Assembly (NCBI RefSeq): GCF_900109705.1
Contig: NZ_FOAI01000002.1
Span: forward strand, 62,001 to 126,000
Direction: 5' to 3'
Length of the DNA stretch: 64,000 nucleotides
From: Roseivivax marinus
GTDB taxonomy: Bacteria > Pseudomonadota > Alphaproteobacteria > Rhodobacterales > Rhodobacteraceae
The notes beneath the pieces were generated by a model. It made no database searches, was not told the origin of the DNA, and saw only the letters and a program-made list of their open reading frames with translations. Position 1 is the first letter of the stretch. Each line of letters begins with the position of its first letter. Positions 36,301 to 45,173 of this stretch are shown here, one piece after another. The translations under genes and the position numbers were made by a program.

Positions 36301-36549
36301 GGCGGGCCTCCGGTCGGGGCGTCGGGACGCGGCAGTCCAGGCGACCAGGTGTCGAAGTGTGCAGAAACGTTCGGATCGCGGTATGTCGAACGCAAGGACC
36401 GCGCACTGCCAAACCCGCCGGGACGCAAGCCCCCACGTCACTGTTGGGAAGCCCTGTCATCGGGCACCCAGTCCGGCAGCCTACCGGCGCCCGCCGCGGC
36501 CCACGGCGGAGCGGGAAGAACCCTGCGGCAGGGAACCCGTCCGGCAGTA

Positions 36550-37173
36550 TCATCCCACCCCCGGCAGCGCGGTCGCGGCGAGGGCGATACCGTAGAGCAG
36601 GAAGCACGCGGCGAGCCCGCGCCGCACCCAGGTCTGGGTGACTGCCGACAACGCGCGCGCCCCGAGCCACGCGCCGAGCGCGGTGTAGGTAGTGTAGCTC
36701 ATCGCCGTGATGGTCAGCGCCGTGGGCACGATCACGCCCATCTGCGCGGCGATGGGCACCCCCGGCTCCACGAACTGCGAGAAGGCGGCGAGGTAGCCCG
36801 CGACGCTTTTGGGGTTGATGGTAGCGATCAGGAAGGCGCGCAGCCAGATCGAGCCCCGGCCCGCGGCGGCGCTCTCGGCCACCGGACGGCCTGCGGCGCG
36901 CCACGTGCGGATGCCGAGCCATACGAGCACCGCCGCGCCCGCCACTTTCGCGGCCTCGAACGCCACCGGCGACGCGGTGATGAGCGCCGTGACCCCCACC
37001 GCGGAGAGGATCAGGAACAGCAGCGCCTGCGTCAGGATGCCCGCCACCGCCCAGAGCGCGCGGGGCAGGCGTTCGCGCATCCCCGTCTCGATGCAGTTGA
37101 CGGCGTTCGGTCCGGGCGAGGTGACGAAGACCACCCAGAAGCCCGCGAAGACCAGCCATGCGCCGAAGCTCAC
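36550..37173 (-). CDS. LysE-family exporter (2)
   Basis: A 207-residue LysE-type membrane exporter. The signature is VVFVTSPGPNAVNCIETGM and the conserved ATINPKSVAGYLAAFSQF follows. It starts with GTG at 37173, which overlaps the stop of the msrC gene by four bases, so the two are translationally coupled. An exporter tied to methionine sulfoxide repair suggests sulfur amino acid handling, which is inference. Confidence 0.87.
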   Translation of the reverse strand: MSFGAWLVFAGFWVVFVTSPGPNAVNCIETGMRERLPRALWAVAGILTQALLFLILSAVGVTALITASPVAFEAAKVAGAAVLVWLGIRTWRAAGRPVAESAAAGRGSIWLRAFLIATINPKSVAGYLAAFSQFVEPGVPIAAQMGVIVPTALTITAMSYTTYTALGAWLGARALSAVTQTWVRRGLAACFLLYGIALAATALPGVG

Positions 37174-37628
37174 GTCGCGTCCCCGAACACGTCCGTCAGG
37201 ATCGCCTCGAGCGCGGCGGCGTCGCTCGGGCCGAAAGCGGCCGGCCGGTCGCTGTCGATGTCCAGAACGCCCAGCAGACGGCCCCCTGCCCCGCGCACCG
37301 GCAGCACGATCTCGGACCGGGTGGAGGACGAGCAGGCGATGTGACCGGGAAACGCCTCCACGTCGTCGACGATCTGGGTTTCGCCGGTGCGCGCCGCCGC
37401 GCCGCAGACGCCGCGGTCGAACGGGATCACGAGGCAGCCGTGCCCGCCCTGATAGGGCCCGATCTTGAGCAGCTCGGGCCCGGTCACCCGGTAGAACCCC
37501 GTCCAGTCGAAGCGGTCGTCGGCGTGGTGCAGCTCGCAGGCGACGGTGGCCATGAGGGCGACCGCGTCGGTCTCGCCTTCGGTCAGGGCGCTGATTGTCT
37601 TGGCAAGCTCGGCGTAGTCGGCGCGCAT
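37170..37628 (-). CDS. msrC: Free methionine-(R)-sulfoxide reductase (GAF domain)
   Basis: A 152-residue single GAF-domain enzyme of the fRMsr family, which reduces free methionine-R-sulfoxide. The three Cys residues of the family are present in HGCLVIPFDRGVCG and AFPGHIACSSSTRSE, and the WTGFYRV substrate-pocket motif is near residue 42. The ATG at 37628 has GGGAGA 7 bases upstream. The 3' end overlaps the LysE gene. Confidence 0.9.
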   Translation of the reverse strand: MRADYAELAKTISALTEGETDAVALMATVACELHHADDRFDWTGFYRVTGPELLKIGPYQGGHGCLVIPFDRGVCGAAARTGETQIVDDVEAFPGHIACSSSTRSEIVLPVRGAGGRLLGVLDIDSDRPAAFGPSDAAALEAILTDVFGDAT

Positions 37629-37699
37629 GTTGGTCTCCCTCGCGTTTGCCTGAACGGGCTACCTCGGGCGGCGCCCCGGGCCAAGACCCGGCGACCGGT

Positions 37700-38143
37700 T
37701 CAGGCGCGGTCGTCCTTGGGCGAGCCCATGACCACGTAGGAGGTGATGGCGTGGACCTGCGGAAGAGTGCCCAGCACGTCGGTGTGAAACACCTTGTAGG
37801 CCGCGAGGTCGGCGGCCTCGACCCGGAGGAGATACTCCACGGCGCCGGTCACGTTGTGACACTCGCGGACCTCGGGCGCACGGGCCATCGCACGCTCGAA
37901 CGCCTCCTGCGCGGCCTTGGTGTGGGTGTTGAGACCCACGGTGACGTAGGCCGCGAAGCCCACGCCCATCTTGTCGGGTGACAGCACCGCGCGATAGCCG
38001 CGGATCACGCCCTCGCGCTCGAGCGCCGCGACCCGCCGCAGCGTGGCCGAGGGCGACAGGCCCACGCGGTCCGCCAGCGCGAGGTTGCTCTGGCGCCCGT
38101 CGCGTGTCAGTTCGCGCAATATCCGGCGGTCTGTTTCATCCAT
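37700..38143 (-). CDS. Lrp/AsnC-family regulator
   Basis: A 147-residue feast/famine regulator. The N-terminal winged helix has DETDRRILRELTRDGRQSNL and then VGLSPSATLRRVAALEREGV; the C-terminal RAM ligand domain has NVTGAVEYLLRVEAADLAAY. It is divergent from a LysE exporter with an 82-bp gap, the classic layout of an amino-acid-responsive exporter switch. The gap holds two GATATTG repeats (38150-38156 and 38210-38216) that could be binding sites. Confidence 0.88.
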   Translation of the reverse strand: MDETDRRILRELTRDGRQSNLALADRVGLSPSATLRRVAALEREGVIRGYRAVLSPDKMGVGFAAYVTVGLNTHTKAAQEAFERAMARAPEVRECHNVTGAVEYLLRVEAADLAAYKVFHTDVLGTLPQVHAITSYVVMGSPKDDRA

Positions 38144-38225
38144 GGCGGCGAGATATTGCACACGGCGCGCTCCGACGAAAGATTTTGCAACAACATGCGG
38201 CCGATATTGGAGTCATCTGCCCCGC

Positions 38226-38822
38226 ATGACACCCGATCTGCTTCTCGCGCTTGCGACCTTCGCCCTCGTCTCGGTCATCACGCCGGGGCCGAACAACCTG
38301 ATGCTCATGGCGTCGGGTGCCAATTTCGGCGTCTGGCGGACGCTGCCGCACATGGCGGGCATCGCGATCGGCTTCCCAACCATGTGCGCGCTGGTGGGGC
38401 TGGGAGTGATGCGCCTCTTCGACCTCTGGCCTCCGGCCGAGACGATCCTGCGCGTGGCCTCGGCGCTTTTCCTCGTCTACCTCGCCTGGCGGATCGCCAC
38501 GGCCAAACCCGCACGCGCCGATGCCGCCAAGGGCCGCCCCCTGCGCTTCATCGAGGCGGCGGCATTCCAGTGGGTGAATCCCAAGGCGTGGTCGATGGCG
38601 CTGTCGGCGGTGTCGCTTTACGCGCCCGGGCGCGATCTGGCCGCGATTGCCTGGGTGGCCGGGGTCTATGTCGCCGTATCGGTGATCTCGACAGGCGCCT
38701 GGACGGTGGCCGGCACGTGGATCGGGCGCCTGTTGCAAGAGCCGCTCAGACTGCGGGTGTTCAACGTGACGATGGCGGTTCTGCTGCTGGCCACGCTGGT
38801 CCCGGTCCTGATCGGCGCCTGA
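38226..38822 (+). CDS. LysE-family exporter (3), partner of the Lrp regulator
   Basis: A 198-residue membrane exporter of the LysE/RhtB family with about six hydrophobic segments. The signature [17 protein letters not shown] is at residues 15-31 and [19 protein letters not shown] is conserved. It is divergent from the Lrp-type gene and probably activated by it when its amino acid is in excess. The substrate is not evident. Confidence 0.88.
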   Translation: MTPDLLLALATFALVSVITPGPNNLMLMASGANFGVWRTLPHMAGIAIGFPTMCALVGLGVMRLFDLWPPAETILRVASALFLVYLAWRIATAKPARADAAKGRPLRFIEAAAFQWVNPKAWSMALSAVSLYAPGRDLAAIAWVAGVYVAVSVISTGAWTVAGTWIGRLLQEPLRLRVFNVTMAVLLLATLVPVLIGA

Positions 38823-38904
38823 CCCGGCGCGTCCCGGTCGGTTGCATCCGGCCCGCCCGTCCGCCATATCACGGCCAATCGTGCGCCCCCGGGAGTCCGT
38901 CGCA

Positions 38905-39864
38905 ATGCACTATCTCGACTTCGAAAAGCCGCTCGCCGAAATCGAGGGCAAGGCCGAAGAGCTGCGCGCCATGGCCGCCGCGAACGAGGAGGTGGACATC
39001 GGCGACGAGGCCGCCGCGCTCGACCGCAAGGCCGAGGCGATGCTGCGTGACCTCTACGGCAAGCTGAGCCCGTGGCGGAAATGCCAGGTCGCCCGCCACC
39101 CCGAGCGCCCGCATTGCCGCGACTACATCGCCCAGCTCTTCACCGAATACACGCCGCTGGCTGGTGACCGGACCTTCGGCGAGGACAACGCGGTGCTGGG
39201 CGGTCTGGCTCGGTTCCAGGATCGCCCGGTCGTGGTGATCGGCCACGAGAAGGGCCACGACACCCAGACACGGCTCGAGCACAATTTCGGCATGGCCCGC
39301 CCCGAAGGCTACCGGAAGGCGATCCGCCTGATGGAGATGGCCGACCGCTTCGGCCTGCCGGTCATCACCCTGATCGACACGCCCGGCGCCTATCCCGGCA
39401 AGGGCGCCGAGGAACGCGGCCAATCCGAGGCGATCGCACGGTCGACCGAAACCTGCCTGCAGATCGGCGTGCCGCTGGTATCGCTGGTCATCGGCGAAGG
39501 CGGCTCGGGCGGCGCGGTGGCGTTTGCGACGGCCAACCGTGTGGCGATGCTCGAGCACTCGGTCTATTCGGTGATCTCGCCCGAGGGCTGCGCCTCGATA
39601 CTCTGGAAGGACGCCGAGAAGATGCGCGAGGCCGCCGAGGCGCTGCGGCTGACCGCGCAGGACCTCAAGAAGCTCGCCGTGATCGACCGGATCGTCGACG
39701 AACCGCTCGGCGGTGCGCACCGCGACCCGGAAAGCACCATGGCAAGCGTGGCGGCGGCGCTGGCAGCGATGCTCGGCCAGCTCGAGACCGTCTCGCGCAA
39801 GGACCTGGTGGCGCAGCGCCGGCAGAAATTCCTCGATATCGGATCGAAGGGCCTCGCGGCCTGA
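38905..39864 (+). CDS. accA: Acetyl-CoA carboxylase carboxyltransferase subunit alpha
   Basis: A 319-residue subunit that transfers carboxyl from carboxy-biotin to acetyl-CoA for fatty acid synthesis, with AccD. It has the start [17 protein letters not shown], the conserved [17 protein letters not shown] and a crotonase-like core with [20 protein letters not shown] and [15 protein letters not shown]. The ATG at 38905 follows GGGAG by 9 bases. Transcribed alone. Confidence 0.95.
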   Translation: MHYLDFEKPLAEIEGKAEELRAMAAANEEVDIGDEAAALDRKAEAMLRDLYGKLSPWRKCQVARHPERPHCRDYIAQLFTEYTPLAGDRTFGEDNAVLGGLARFQDRPVVVIGHEKGHDTQTRLEHNFGMARPEGYRKAIRLMEMADRFGLPVITLIDTPGAYPGKGAEERGQSEAIARSTETCLQIGVPLVSLVIGEGGSGGAVAFATANRVAMLEHSVYSVISPEGCASILWKDAEKMREAAEALRLTAQDLKKLAVIDRIVDEPLGGAHRDPESTMASVAAALAAMLGQLETVSRKDLVAQRRQKFLDIGSKGLAA

Positions 39865-39910
39865 CAGGCCGTCGAAGCCGCGCGGGAACCGAGCGCGGCG
39901 GCAAATGATT

Positions 39911-39960
39911 TTCTCTCCGAAAGGCGTTTACGCGAAGCGCCGAAGATATTTCGGAGAAAG
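39911..39960 (+). promoter_or_regulatory. Hairpin covering the ribosome-binding site of the SDR gene
   Basis: TCTCCGAAA (39914-39922) pairs perfectly with TTTCGGAGA (39949-39957), and GGCG/CGCC nests inside. The 3' arm contains GGAG, the ribosome-binding site of the gene starting at 39964, so folding would hide it. It could be an RNA thermometer or other translational switch. Confidence 0.5.
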
Positions 39961-39963
39961 CCA

Positions 39964-40560
39964 ATGCATATCCTCATCGCCGGCGCGACCGGCAAGACCG
40001 GTCGCCGCATCGCCTCGGAAATTCTCGAACGCGGCCACACGCCTGTGGCCCTTGTCCGCGACGGCTCGGACACCTCCACCTTGCCCGAAGGCACCGAGAC
40101 GCGTTCGGGAGATCTGACCGACCTTGACGACGACGTCTGCGCGGGAATGGACGCGGTGATCTTCGCCGCCGGCTCGGGCAGCAAGACCGGCCCCGAGATG
40201 ACCCAGAAGGTCGATCGCGATGGCGCGATCCGTCTCGTGGACCTTGCCAAGGAGGCTCGCGTATCGCGATTCGTGATGCTCAGCGGGATCGGTGCGGACC
40301 AGCCCGATCCCGACAGCAAGATCGTGCACTACCTCGAGGCCAAGCACGCCGCCGACACGCATCTCGCCGTGTCGGGCCTGCCGCATGTCATCGTCCGGCC
40401 GGTTTCGCTGACCGACGACGGCCCGACGGGGGACGTCGTGCTCGGGCCGGACGTCGATCGCGACGCCAAGGCCACCCGGGGCGACGTGGCGGCGCTTCTG
40501 GCCGAGGCCGCGATCTCGGGGCGTTACGACGATCAGGATTTCGACATGCAGAGCCGCTGA
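39964..40560 (+). CDS. NAD(P)-binding atypical SDR/NmrA-like protein
   Basis: A 198-residue Rossmann-fold protein of the SDR_a5/YwnB type. The nucleotide motif is HILIAGATGKTGRRIASE, followed by ALVRDGSD and DAVIFAAGSGS; the active-site-like FVMLSGIGADQPD lacks a full YxxxK motif, though HYLEAKHAAD is near the right place. Such proteins bind NAD(P)H and may act as redox sensors or reductases. The leader hairpin suggests control at translation. Confidence 0.85.
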   Translation: MHILIAGATGKTGRRIASEILERGHTPVALVRDGSDTSTLPEGTETRSGDLTDLDDDVCAGMDAVIFAAGSGSKTGPEMTQKVDRDGAIRLVDLAKEARVSRFVMLSGIGADQPDPDSKIVHYLEAKHAADTHLAVSGLPHVIVRPVSLTDDGPTGDVVLGPDVDRDAKATRGDVAALLAEAAISGRYDDQDFDMQSR

Positions 40561-40588
40561 GGCGGTCGGGTGATCCGGTGCGGACGCC

Positions 40589-41263
40589 CTACCCCACCAG
40601 CATCTTGAGGCCCTGTGTCACGTCGGAGCGCACGGCGAGCCGCAGTCCCGGCTCGTCGCCCGCCTTCAGGGCCGCGATGATCAGCCGGTGATAATGCGGC
40701 GCCTCGGATCGGCGCAGGCGGGTATAGAGCGCGCGCATGGTGGGTCCGAGCTGGAGCCACACCGTCTCGGCCATCGCCAGCATCGCGGGGGCCTGTGCCC
40801 GCAGGTACAGCGTGCGGTGAAACTCGAGGTTCGCGCGGATGTAGCCGGCCGCGTCCCGGTTCGCCACGATTTCGGAAATGCCGGTGTTGATCGTCTGAAG
40901 CCGATCTATCAACGCCATGTGGGCGCGCGGAATCGCGCGGCTCGCAAGCTCGACCTCGAGGAGAGCGCGCAGCGCGGCCAGTTCCTCGATCCGGTCGTTG
41001 CTCAGTTCGGGCGTCGAGACCCGACCCGACGCCGACATGGACAGCGCCCCCTCGGCCACCAACCGCTGCACGGCTTCGCGCGCGGGCGTCATGGAGACAT
41101 CGAACTCCCGGCCGATGCCCCGCAGGGTCAACGGCGCGCCGGGCGGGATCTGGCCGAACATGATGCGCGAGCGCAGCCCGCGATAGACCCGGTCATGGGC
41201 CGAGGGCGCGGGTTCGGCGGCACGGGGCCCGAAAATCGGGGAGGATCGCGAGGACGACAACAT
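40589..41263 (-). CDS. GntR-family regulator (FCD type)
   Basis: A 224-residue repressor-type regulator. The winged helix (about 25-90) has YRGLRSRIMFGQIPPGAPLT and FDVSMTPAREAVQRLVAEG. The C-terminal FCD domain has AALRALLEVELASRAI and LEFHRTLYLRA, with His residues that bind metal and an acidic ligand. FCD regulators usually respond to organic acids or sugar acids. A perfect palindrome lies just upstream of the start and suggests autoregulation. No target gene is evident nearby. Confidence 0.87.
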   Translation of the reverse strand: MLSSSRSSPIFGPRAAEPAPSAHDRVYRGLRSRIMFGQIPPGAPLTLRGIGREFDVSMTPAREAVQRLVAEGALSMSASGRVSTPELSNDRIEELAALRALLEVELASRAIPRAHMALIDRLQTINTGISEIVANRDAAGYIRANLEFHRTLYLRAQAPAMLAMAETVWLQLGPTMRALYTRLRRSEAPHYHRLIIAALKAGDEPGLRLAVRSDVTQGLKMLVG

Positions 41264-41270
41264 GGCACCA

Positions 41271-41280
41271 TGTGATCACA
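41271..41280. promoter_or_regulatory. Palindrome before the gntR-type gene
   Basis: TGTGATCACA is a perfect 10-bp palindrome 8-17 bp upstream of the GntR-family ATG on its strand. It may be the operator for autorepression. A motif this short can arise by chance. Confidence 0.35.
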
Positions 41281-41328
41281 AACGCGGGCGCCGTCAATCC
41301 TGCACGGAATGGCCGCGCGCGGTGGCGC

Positions 41329-42024
41329 CTACTCGGCCTCGAACCGGTAGGCGTGAAGCCCCCCGCCCTCGCGCCGGAGCCAGTCGCGCGGCGCGCGCCA
41401 GTCACCGTAAAGCTGCTCGACCAGCGTCCAGAACCGGTCCGAGTGGTTCATCTCGCGCAGGTGCGCGACCTCGTGCGCGGCGACGTAGTCGAGCACGTCA
41501 GGTGGGGCCATCGCGAGACGCCAGGAATACATGAGGGCGCCTTCCGAGCTGCACGAGCCCCATCGCGAGCGCGTGTCGCGCAGCGTGATGCGCGTATAGC
41601 CCCGGCCCAGCATCCCTGAATACCGATCCGATGCCTCGGCCAGTCGGTCGCGGGCGCGCGTCTTCAACCATGCGCGCAGCCGGGCCGCCGCGGCCTCGGG
41701 ATCGCCCGGCACGCGCAGCTCGCCTTCGGCCAGCTGCACCGCGCGCCCCGGCCCGGGCACCACCCGGTGCAGCGCGCCATCCACCAAAAGCTCGGCCCCG
41801 ATGCCGACAAGCTGACGCGGCGCCTGCCGGTCGAGATGACCACGCAGCCACGCCTCCTTCTCGCGCAGGAAAGCCAGCCCCTCGGCCTCGGGAACACGCT
41901 TCGGCAGCGTCAGGGTGACACGCCCGTCGATGCCCGACAGCCGCAACGAGATCCGCCGGGCGCGGGCAGAGCGACGCACCTCGACCGGGATCGGCGGGTT
42001 GCCGGACAGCGCGATACGCCCCAT
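41329..42024 (-). CDS. YgjP/SprT-like metal-dependent hydrolase
   Basis: A 231-residue protein of the DUF45/YgjP family. The zinc metallopeptidase motif is in the C-terminal part, AAHEVAHLREMNHSDRFW (HExxH plus a downstream His), preceded by TRSRWGSCSSEGALMYSWR, the family hallmark. Substrate and role are not known. The ATG at 42024 has GAGGAGG 8 bases upstream. Confidence 0.88.
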   Translation of the reverse strand: MGRIALSGNPPIPVEVRRSARARRISLRLSGIDGRVTLTLPKRVPEAEGLAFLREKEAWLRGHLDRQAPRQLVGIGAELLVDGALHRVVPGPGRAVQLAEGELRVPGDPEAAAARLRAWLKTRARDRLAEASDRYSGMLGRGYTRITLRDTRSRWGSCSSEGALMYSWRLAMAPPDVLDYVAAHEVAHLREMNHSDRFWTLVEQLYGDWRAPRDWLRREGGGLHAYRFEAE

Positions 42025-42162
42025 ATCCGATCCTCCTCGATCGCAAAGCCGCCGGCCGGGTCCGCACCGGACCGCCGCCACGGGCGTTGACGCCCCGCGC
42101 GGGTTATGGCAGGGGGCCGTGATCGTCTGCAAGTGCCACGACAAATCCGAGAGGGACCTTCC

Positions 42163-42486
42163 ATGCCGAAGGAAGAATGGGGTGTCAAACGTGTCTGCCC
42201 CACGACCGGTAAACGCTTCTACGACCTGAACCAGAACCCGGTCATCAGCCCCTATACCGGCGAGGTCGTCGAGGTCGAGACCGGCAAGCGCAACATGATC
42301 TCGGCCGATGCGGCCGACGGCGCATCGCGCAAGTCGAAGAAGTCGGACTCCGAGGAGAACGAGGTCATCGAGGACGACGACAACAACGTCGAGCTGGATG
42401 ACGATGACGTTCTCGACGACGACGAGGACGACGACAACGTCTCGCTCGACGAGATCGCCGACGTCGCCGAAAACGACGAGGACTGA
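42163..42486 (+). CDS. FYDLN-acid (TIGR02300) family protein
   Basis: A 107-residue acidic protein. The N-terminus has WGVKRVCPTTGKRFYDLN and PVISPYTGEVVEVETGKR, the TIGR02300 hallmark, with one visible Cys. The C-terminal half is nearly all Asp/Glu/Asn (runs such as EEDDDN-type segments) and probably disordered. It is common in alphaproteobacteria and its function is unknown. The ATG at 42163 has GAGAGGG upstream. Confidence 0.88.
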   Translation: MPKEEWGVKRVCPTTGKRFYDLNQNPVISPYTGEVVEVETGKRNMISADAADGASRKSKKSDSEENEVIEDDDNNVELDDDDVLDDDEDDDNVSLDEIADVAENDED

Positions 42487-42524
42487 CGCCGCGACGGCCG
42501 CGGGGGATCGGCGGATTTTTCCGC

Positions 42525-42553
42525 TTGAACCCGTCCCGCGGCCCGGTTAGGAG
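42525..42553 (+). promoter_or_regulatory. Likely promoter of tRNA-Ala
   Basis: TTGAAC (42525-42530), a 17-bp spacer and TAGGAG (42548-42553) give a plausible sigma-70 promoter ending 32 bp before the tRNA. The -10 is weak. Confidence 0.4.
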
Positions 42554-42585
42554 ACGCTCCACGGCGCCACCGGCGCCGCGGATAC

Positions 42586-42661
42586 GGGGCCTTAGCTCAG
42601 CTGGGAGAGCGCCTGCATGGCATGCAGGAGGTCAGGGGTTCGATCCCCCTAGGCTCCACCA
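42586..42661 (+). tRNA. tRNA-Ala (GGC anticodon)
   Basis: A 76-nt cloverleaf with encoded CCA. The acceptor stem is GGGGCCT with AGGCTCC, the D-arm is AGCTCAGCTGGGAGAGC, the anticodon stem CCTGC/GCAGG encloses loop ATGGCAT with anticodon GGC, and the T-arm is AGGGGTTCGATCCCCCT. The G-U pair typical of tRNA-Ala at position 3-70 can be formed. I saw no flanking direct repeat that would mark an integration site. Confidence 0.97.
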
Positions 42662-42767
42662 ATTCCCCCGACATTCTATGACCGATCGTTTGCCCGCCCG
42701 ACGCGCGGCACAGGGAACGTTGTGCGATCTCGGCGCGTGGCGATCCCCCCGCCGACGCGCGCGGGTG

Positions 42768-43154
42768 CTAAGGCGCCCTTCGCGACTGCCTCTGGCGCGA
42801 AGCGCTTGCCTGACCGCGCGCCCAACCGGCCAGAACGAACAGCAGCGCCGCTGGAATCCAGTAAAGCAGCAAGGTCGGCAGCGTGTCGTCGAGAAGCGTG
42901 GTCGTGTCGAGCCGGAACGCGGCGCGCACATGGTTCTGGATCACCCAGGCCTCCATGATCACGAGCGCCAGCAGCATCAGCCCCGCTCCTCCGCGCAGCA
43001 CCAGCCATATCGCCGAGAGAAGAAGGAGCGTCGGCAGGATCACCCACATCGGACTCCGGTCGTAGAGAGCGAGTGTGCTCCATTCCACCAGCCACCACGC
43101 GAGACCGGCGCCGAGGCTCGCGAGGGTCAGGATCCAGGCGGGAATCGGCGACAT
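42768..43154 (-). CDS. Small membrane protein, unknown function
   Basis: A 128-residue protein with about four hydrophobic segments (for example AWILTLASLGAGLAWWLV, MWVILPTLLLLSAIWLVL and YWIPAALLFVLAGWA) and a basic C-terminal tail. I do not recognise the family. The ATG at 43154 is chosen because the preceding part of the open frame is poor and non-hydrophobic; no strong ribosome-binding site is seen. Confidence 0.5.
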   Translation of the reverse strand: MSPIPAWILTLASLGAGLAWWLVEWSTLALYDRSPMWVILPTLLLLSAIWLVLRGGAGLMLLALVIMEAWVIQNHVRAAFRLDTTTLLDDTLPTLLLYWIPAALLFVLAGWARGQASASRQRQSRRAP

Positions 43155-43429
43155 CAGGCGTCCGGTCTCGAGATGCGCGAGCCACAGGATGGCATCGGCG
43201 CGGGCGTTGGGAAATGCAGAACCATGCGTGCCAACACGCAACGGGGCGAAACGGTTCGATATTTCGATCCCGGACGGATTTTCGTGATGACCGCGCAAGG
43301 CGAGTGCAGGCGGGCGCCGACGCCTCGGCAACCCGCCGCCGAGAGCGCGGTTTCTCGCCTGCCCTGAATCTTCTGCGACGGAACTCCGGCGACGGGGCGT
43401 AGATTGTCTGACCAACGAAGGAGGATCAC

Positions 43430-43813
43430 ATGCGACGCGCACTTGCTCTTACCCTGGCGCTGGCCGGAAGCCTTGCCACCGTCTCGACCGCCGTCCCCGT
43501 GGCCGCCCAGGGCTGCCCGCCGGGCCTCACCAAGAAGAACAACGGCTGCACGCCGCCGGGGCTCGCCAAGAAGGGCGTGAACCAGGACCGCCACCATGAC
43601 GGCGCGTATCGCGACCGGGAGCGCGAGGTCGTCTACCGCTACGGCGTGGGCGAACGGATCGGCGACGACTATGTGATCGTGCGCGAGCCGCGCGATTACG
43701 GCCTCGACCCGGCGTATACCTATGCCCGCACAAACGACACGGTCTACCGGATCGACCGCGAGACCCGCGAGGTTCTTCAGGTGGTTGGCCTGCTGTCGCG
43801 CCTGCTCAACTGA
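43430..43813 (+). CDS. Secreted small protein with PPGLxKK repeat
   Basis: A 127-residue exported protein. A signal peptide (about residues 1-26, cleavage near VAAQ) is followed by a direct repeat, CPPGLTKKNNG and CTPPGLAKKG, then a hydrophilic middle and a C-terminal region VYRIDRETREVLQVVGLLSR. The pattern recalls small alphaproteobacterial periplasmic proteins sometimes grouped with RcnB-like proteins or misnamed excinuclease. The ATG has AAGGAGG about 6 bases upstream. Function unknown. Confidence 0.75.
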   Translation: MRRALALTLALAGSLATVSTAVPVAAQGCPPGLTKKNNGCTPPGLAKKGVNQDRHHDGAYRDREREVVYRYGVGERIGDDYVIVREPRDYGLDPAYTYARTNDTVYRIDRETREVLQVVGLLSRLLN

Positions 43814-43859
43814 TCCGACGACCCGGGACGCGGGGGGGCATTCGCCCGCACCTGCTCAG

Positions 43860-43896
43860 GCCCGCTGGCGCACCATGCGCCGGCGGGCTTCGTTTT
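43860..43896 (+). terminator. Terminator after the PPGLxKK gene
   Basis: GCCCGC-T-GGCGC and GCGCC-G-GCGGGC form an 11-pair interrupted stem (43860-43888), followed by TTCGTTTT. Confidence 0.65.
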
Positions 43897-43942
43897 GCGC
43901 GGGTCGCACCACGTCGAAAAACCATAGCCGGACACCGCGCGC

Positions 43943-43975
43943 AAAAAGGCCGGGATCCCGCGAGGGACCCCGGCC
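43943..43975 (-). terminator. Terminator after the HtrA/DegP gene
   Basis: On the minus strand GGCCGGG-G-TCCC pairs with GGGA-T-CCCGGCC (43948-43975), followed by TTTTT. It lies 37 bp after the protease stop. Confidence 0.7.
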
Positions 43976-44012
43976 AGTCCGGGCAACGTGTCGGGGATGG
44001 GCGGGTGCCGGG

Positions 44013-45173
44013 TTACGCCGGCATGTCCGCCCGGTTGCCCAGCTCGATAGTGAAGGTCTGGGCGTCGCCGCGGCGCAGCACCTCGATCTCCACGCTCGCG
44101 CCGGGGCGCTTGACCGCGATGGCGCGGGTCAGGTCGCGCGGTCCGGTCATCTCTTCACCGTCGACGCGGGTGACGATGTCGCCATCCTCGAGACCCGCTT
44201 CCTCGGCGGGGGTGCCGTCCTGCACCGCCTCGATCATCACGCCGTCGTTGTCGAAGCCGAGCGCACGCGCCACGTCCTCGGACAACGGCTTGATCTGCAC
44301 GCCGAGCCAGCCCCGCTCGACCGCGCCGTCGTCCACGAGGTCGGCGACCACTTCCGAGGCCAGCTCTGACGGGACCGAGAAGCCGATGCCGACGCTGCCG
44401 CCGGTCGGCGAGATGATCGCGGTATTCACGCCGACGACCTGGCCTTGCTCGTTGAACAGCGGGCCGCCCGAGTTGCCGCGGTTGATCGCCGCGTCGGTCT
44501 GGATGAAGTCGTCGAACGGACCGGCGTTCAGGTCGCGGCCGAGCGCCGAGACGATACCGGTGGTCACCGTATTGCCGAGACCGAACGGGTTGCCCATGGC
44601 GATCACGTTCTGGCCGACCTGCAGCGTGGTCGAGTCGCCGAAGGAGACGTGGGTCAGGTCATCGGCGTCGATCTCGATCACGGCGAGGTCGGTGGCTTCG
44701 TCCACGCCCAGCACCTCGGCCTCGAACTCGCGCCCGTCCTCGAGCGTCACCGTCACCTCGTTGGCGTCCGACACAACGTGGGCGTTGGTCACGATGCGCC
44801 CGTCCTCGGAGATGACGAAGCCGGTGCCGGCGCCCTGCATGGGCTGTGACGGCGCACCGCCGTGGGGCATCTGGCCGCCCTGGTTCGGCATCCCGAACCG
44901 CTTCATGAACTCTTCCCACGGGAAGTCGCCGCCCGGGCCGCCCTGCGGCATCGCGCCCTGCATCGAGGCGTTCTGGCGGGTTTTGGTCACCTCGATCGTG
45001 ACGACCGCGGGCGAAAGCTCCTTCACGAGGTCGACGTAGTCGGTGCCCATGGTCGGCGCGGCCTCGGCCGGCGTCGCGGTCTGGCCCAGCGTCACGGCGC
45101 CGCCGGTGGCGACCATCGCGGCGAGCGCGATGCCGGTGGCGACGCGGCGGGGGTGATCGGCAAGTCTTGTCAT
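44013..45173 (-). CDS. Do/HtrA-family periplasmic serine protease
   Basis: A 386-residue periplasmic protease/chaperone. A signal peptide (about 1-39) precedes a trypsin-like domain with the catalytic triad His132 (IVTNAHVVSD), Asp162 (DEATDLAVIEID) and Ser235 (INRGNSGGPLF). A single PDZ domain follows (about 275-370), with GWLGVQIKPLSEDVARALGF. A Gln/Gly/Met-rich insertion lies at 70-112. With one PDZ domain it is DegS- or HtrA-like rather than two-PDZ DegP. The ATG at 45173 has AAGGAG upstream. It is divergent from a two-component pair that may control it. Confidence 0.9.
   Translation of the reverse strand: MTRLADHPRRVATGIALAAMVATGGAVTLGQTATPAEAAPTMGTDYVDLVKELSPAVVTIEVTKTRQNASMQGAMPQGGPGGDFPWEEFMKRFGMPNQGGQMPHGGAPSQPMQGAGTGFVISEDGRIVTNAHVVSDANEVTVTLEDGREFEAEVLGVDEATDLAVIEIDADDLTHVSFGDSTTLQVGQNVIAMGNPFGLGNTVTTGIVSALGRDLNAGPFDDFIQTDAAINRGNSGGPLFNEQGQVVGVNTAIISPTGGSVGIGFSVPSELASEVVADLVDDGAVERGWLGVQIKPLSEDVARALGFDNDGVMIEAVQDGTPAEEAGLEDGDIVTRVDGEEMTGPRDLTRAIAVKRPGASVEIEVLRRGDAQTFTIELGNRADMPA

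Noticed and set aside
42586-42661. tRNA-Ala as an integration site for a mobile element
   Set aside because: No integrase gene and no repeat of the tRNA 3' end was seen nearby; the flanking genes look like ordinary chromosome.
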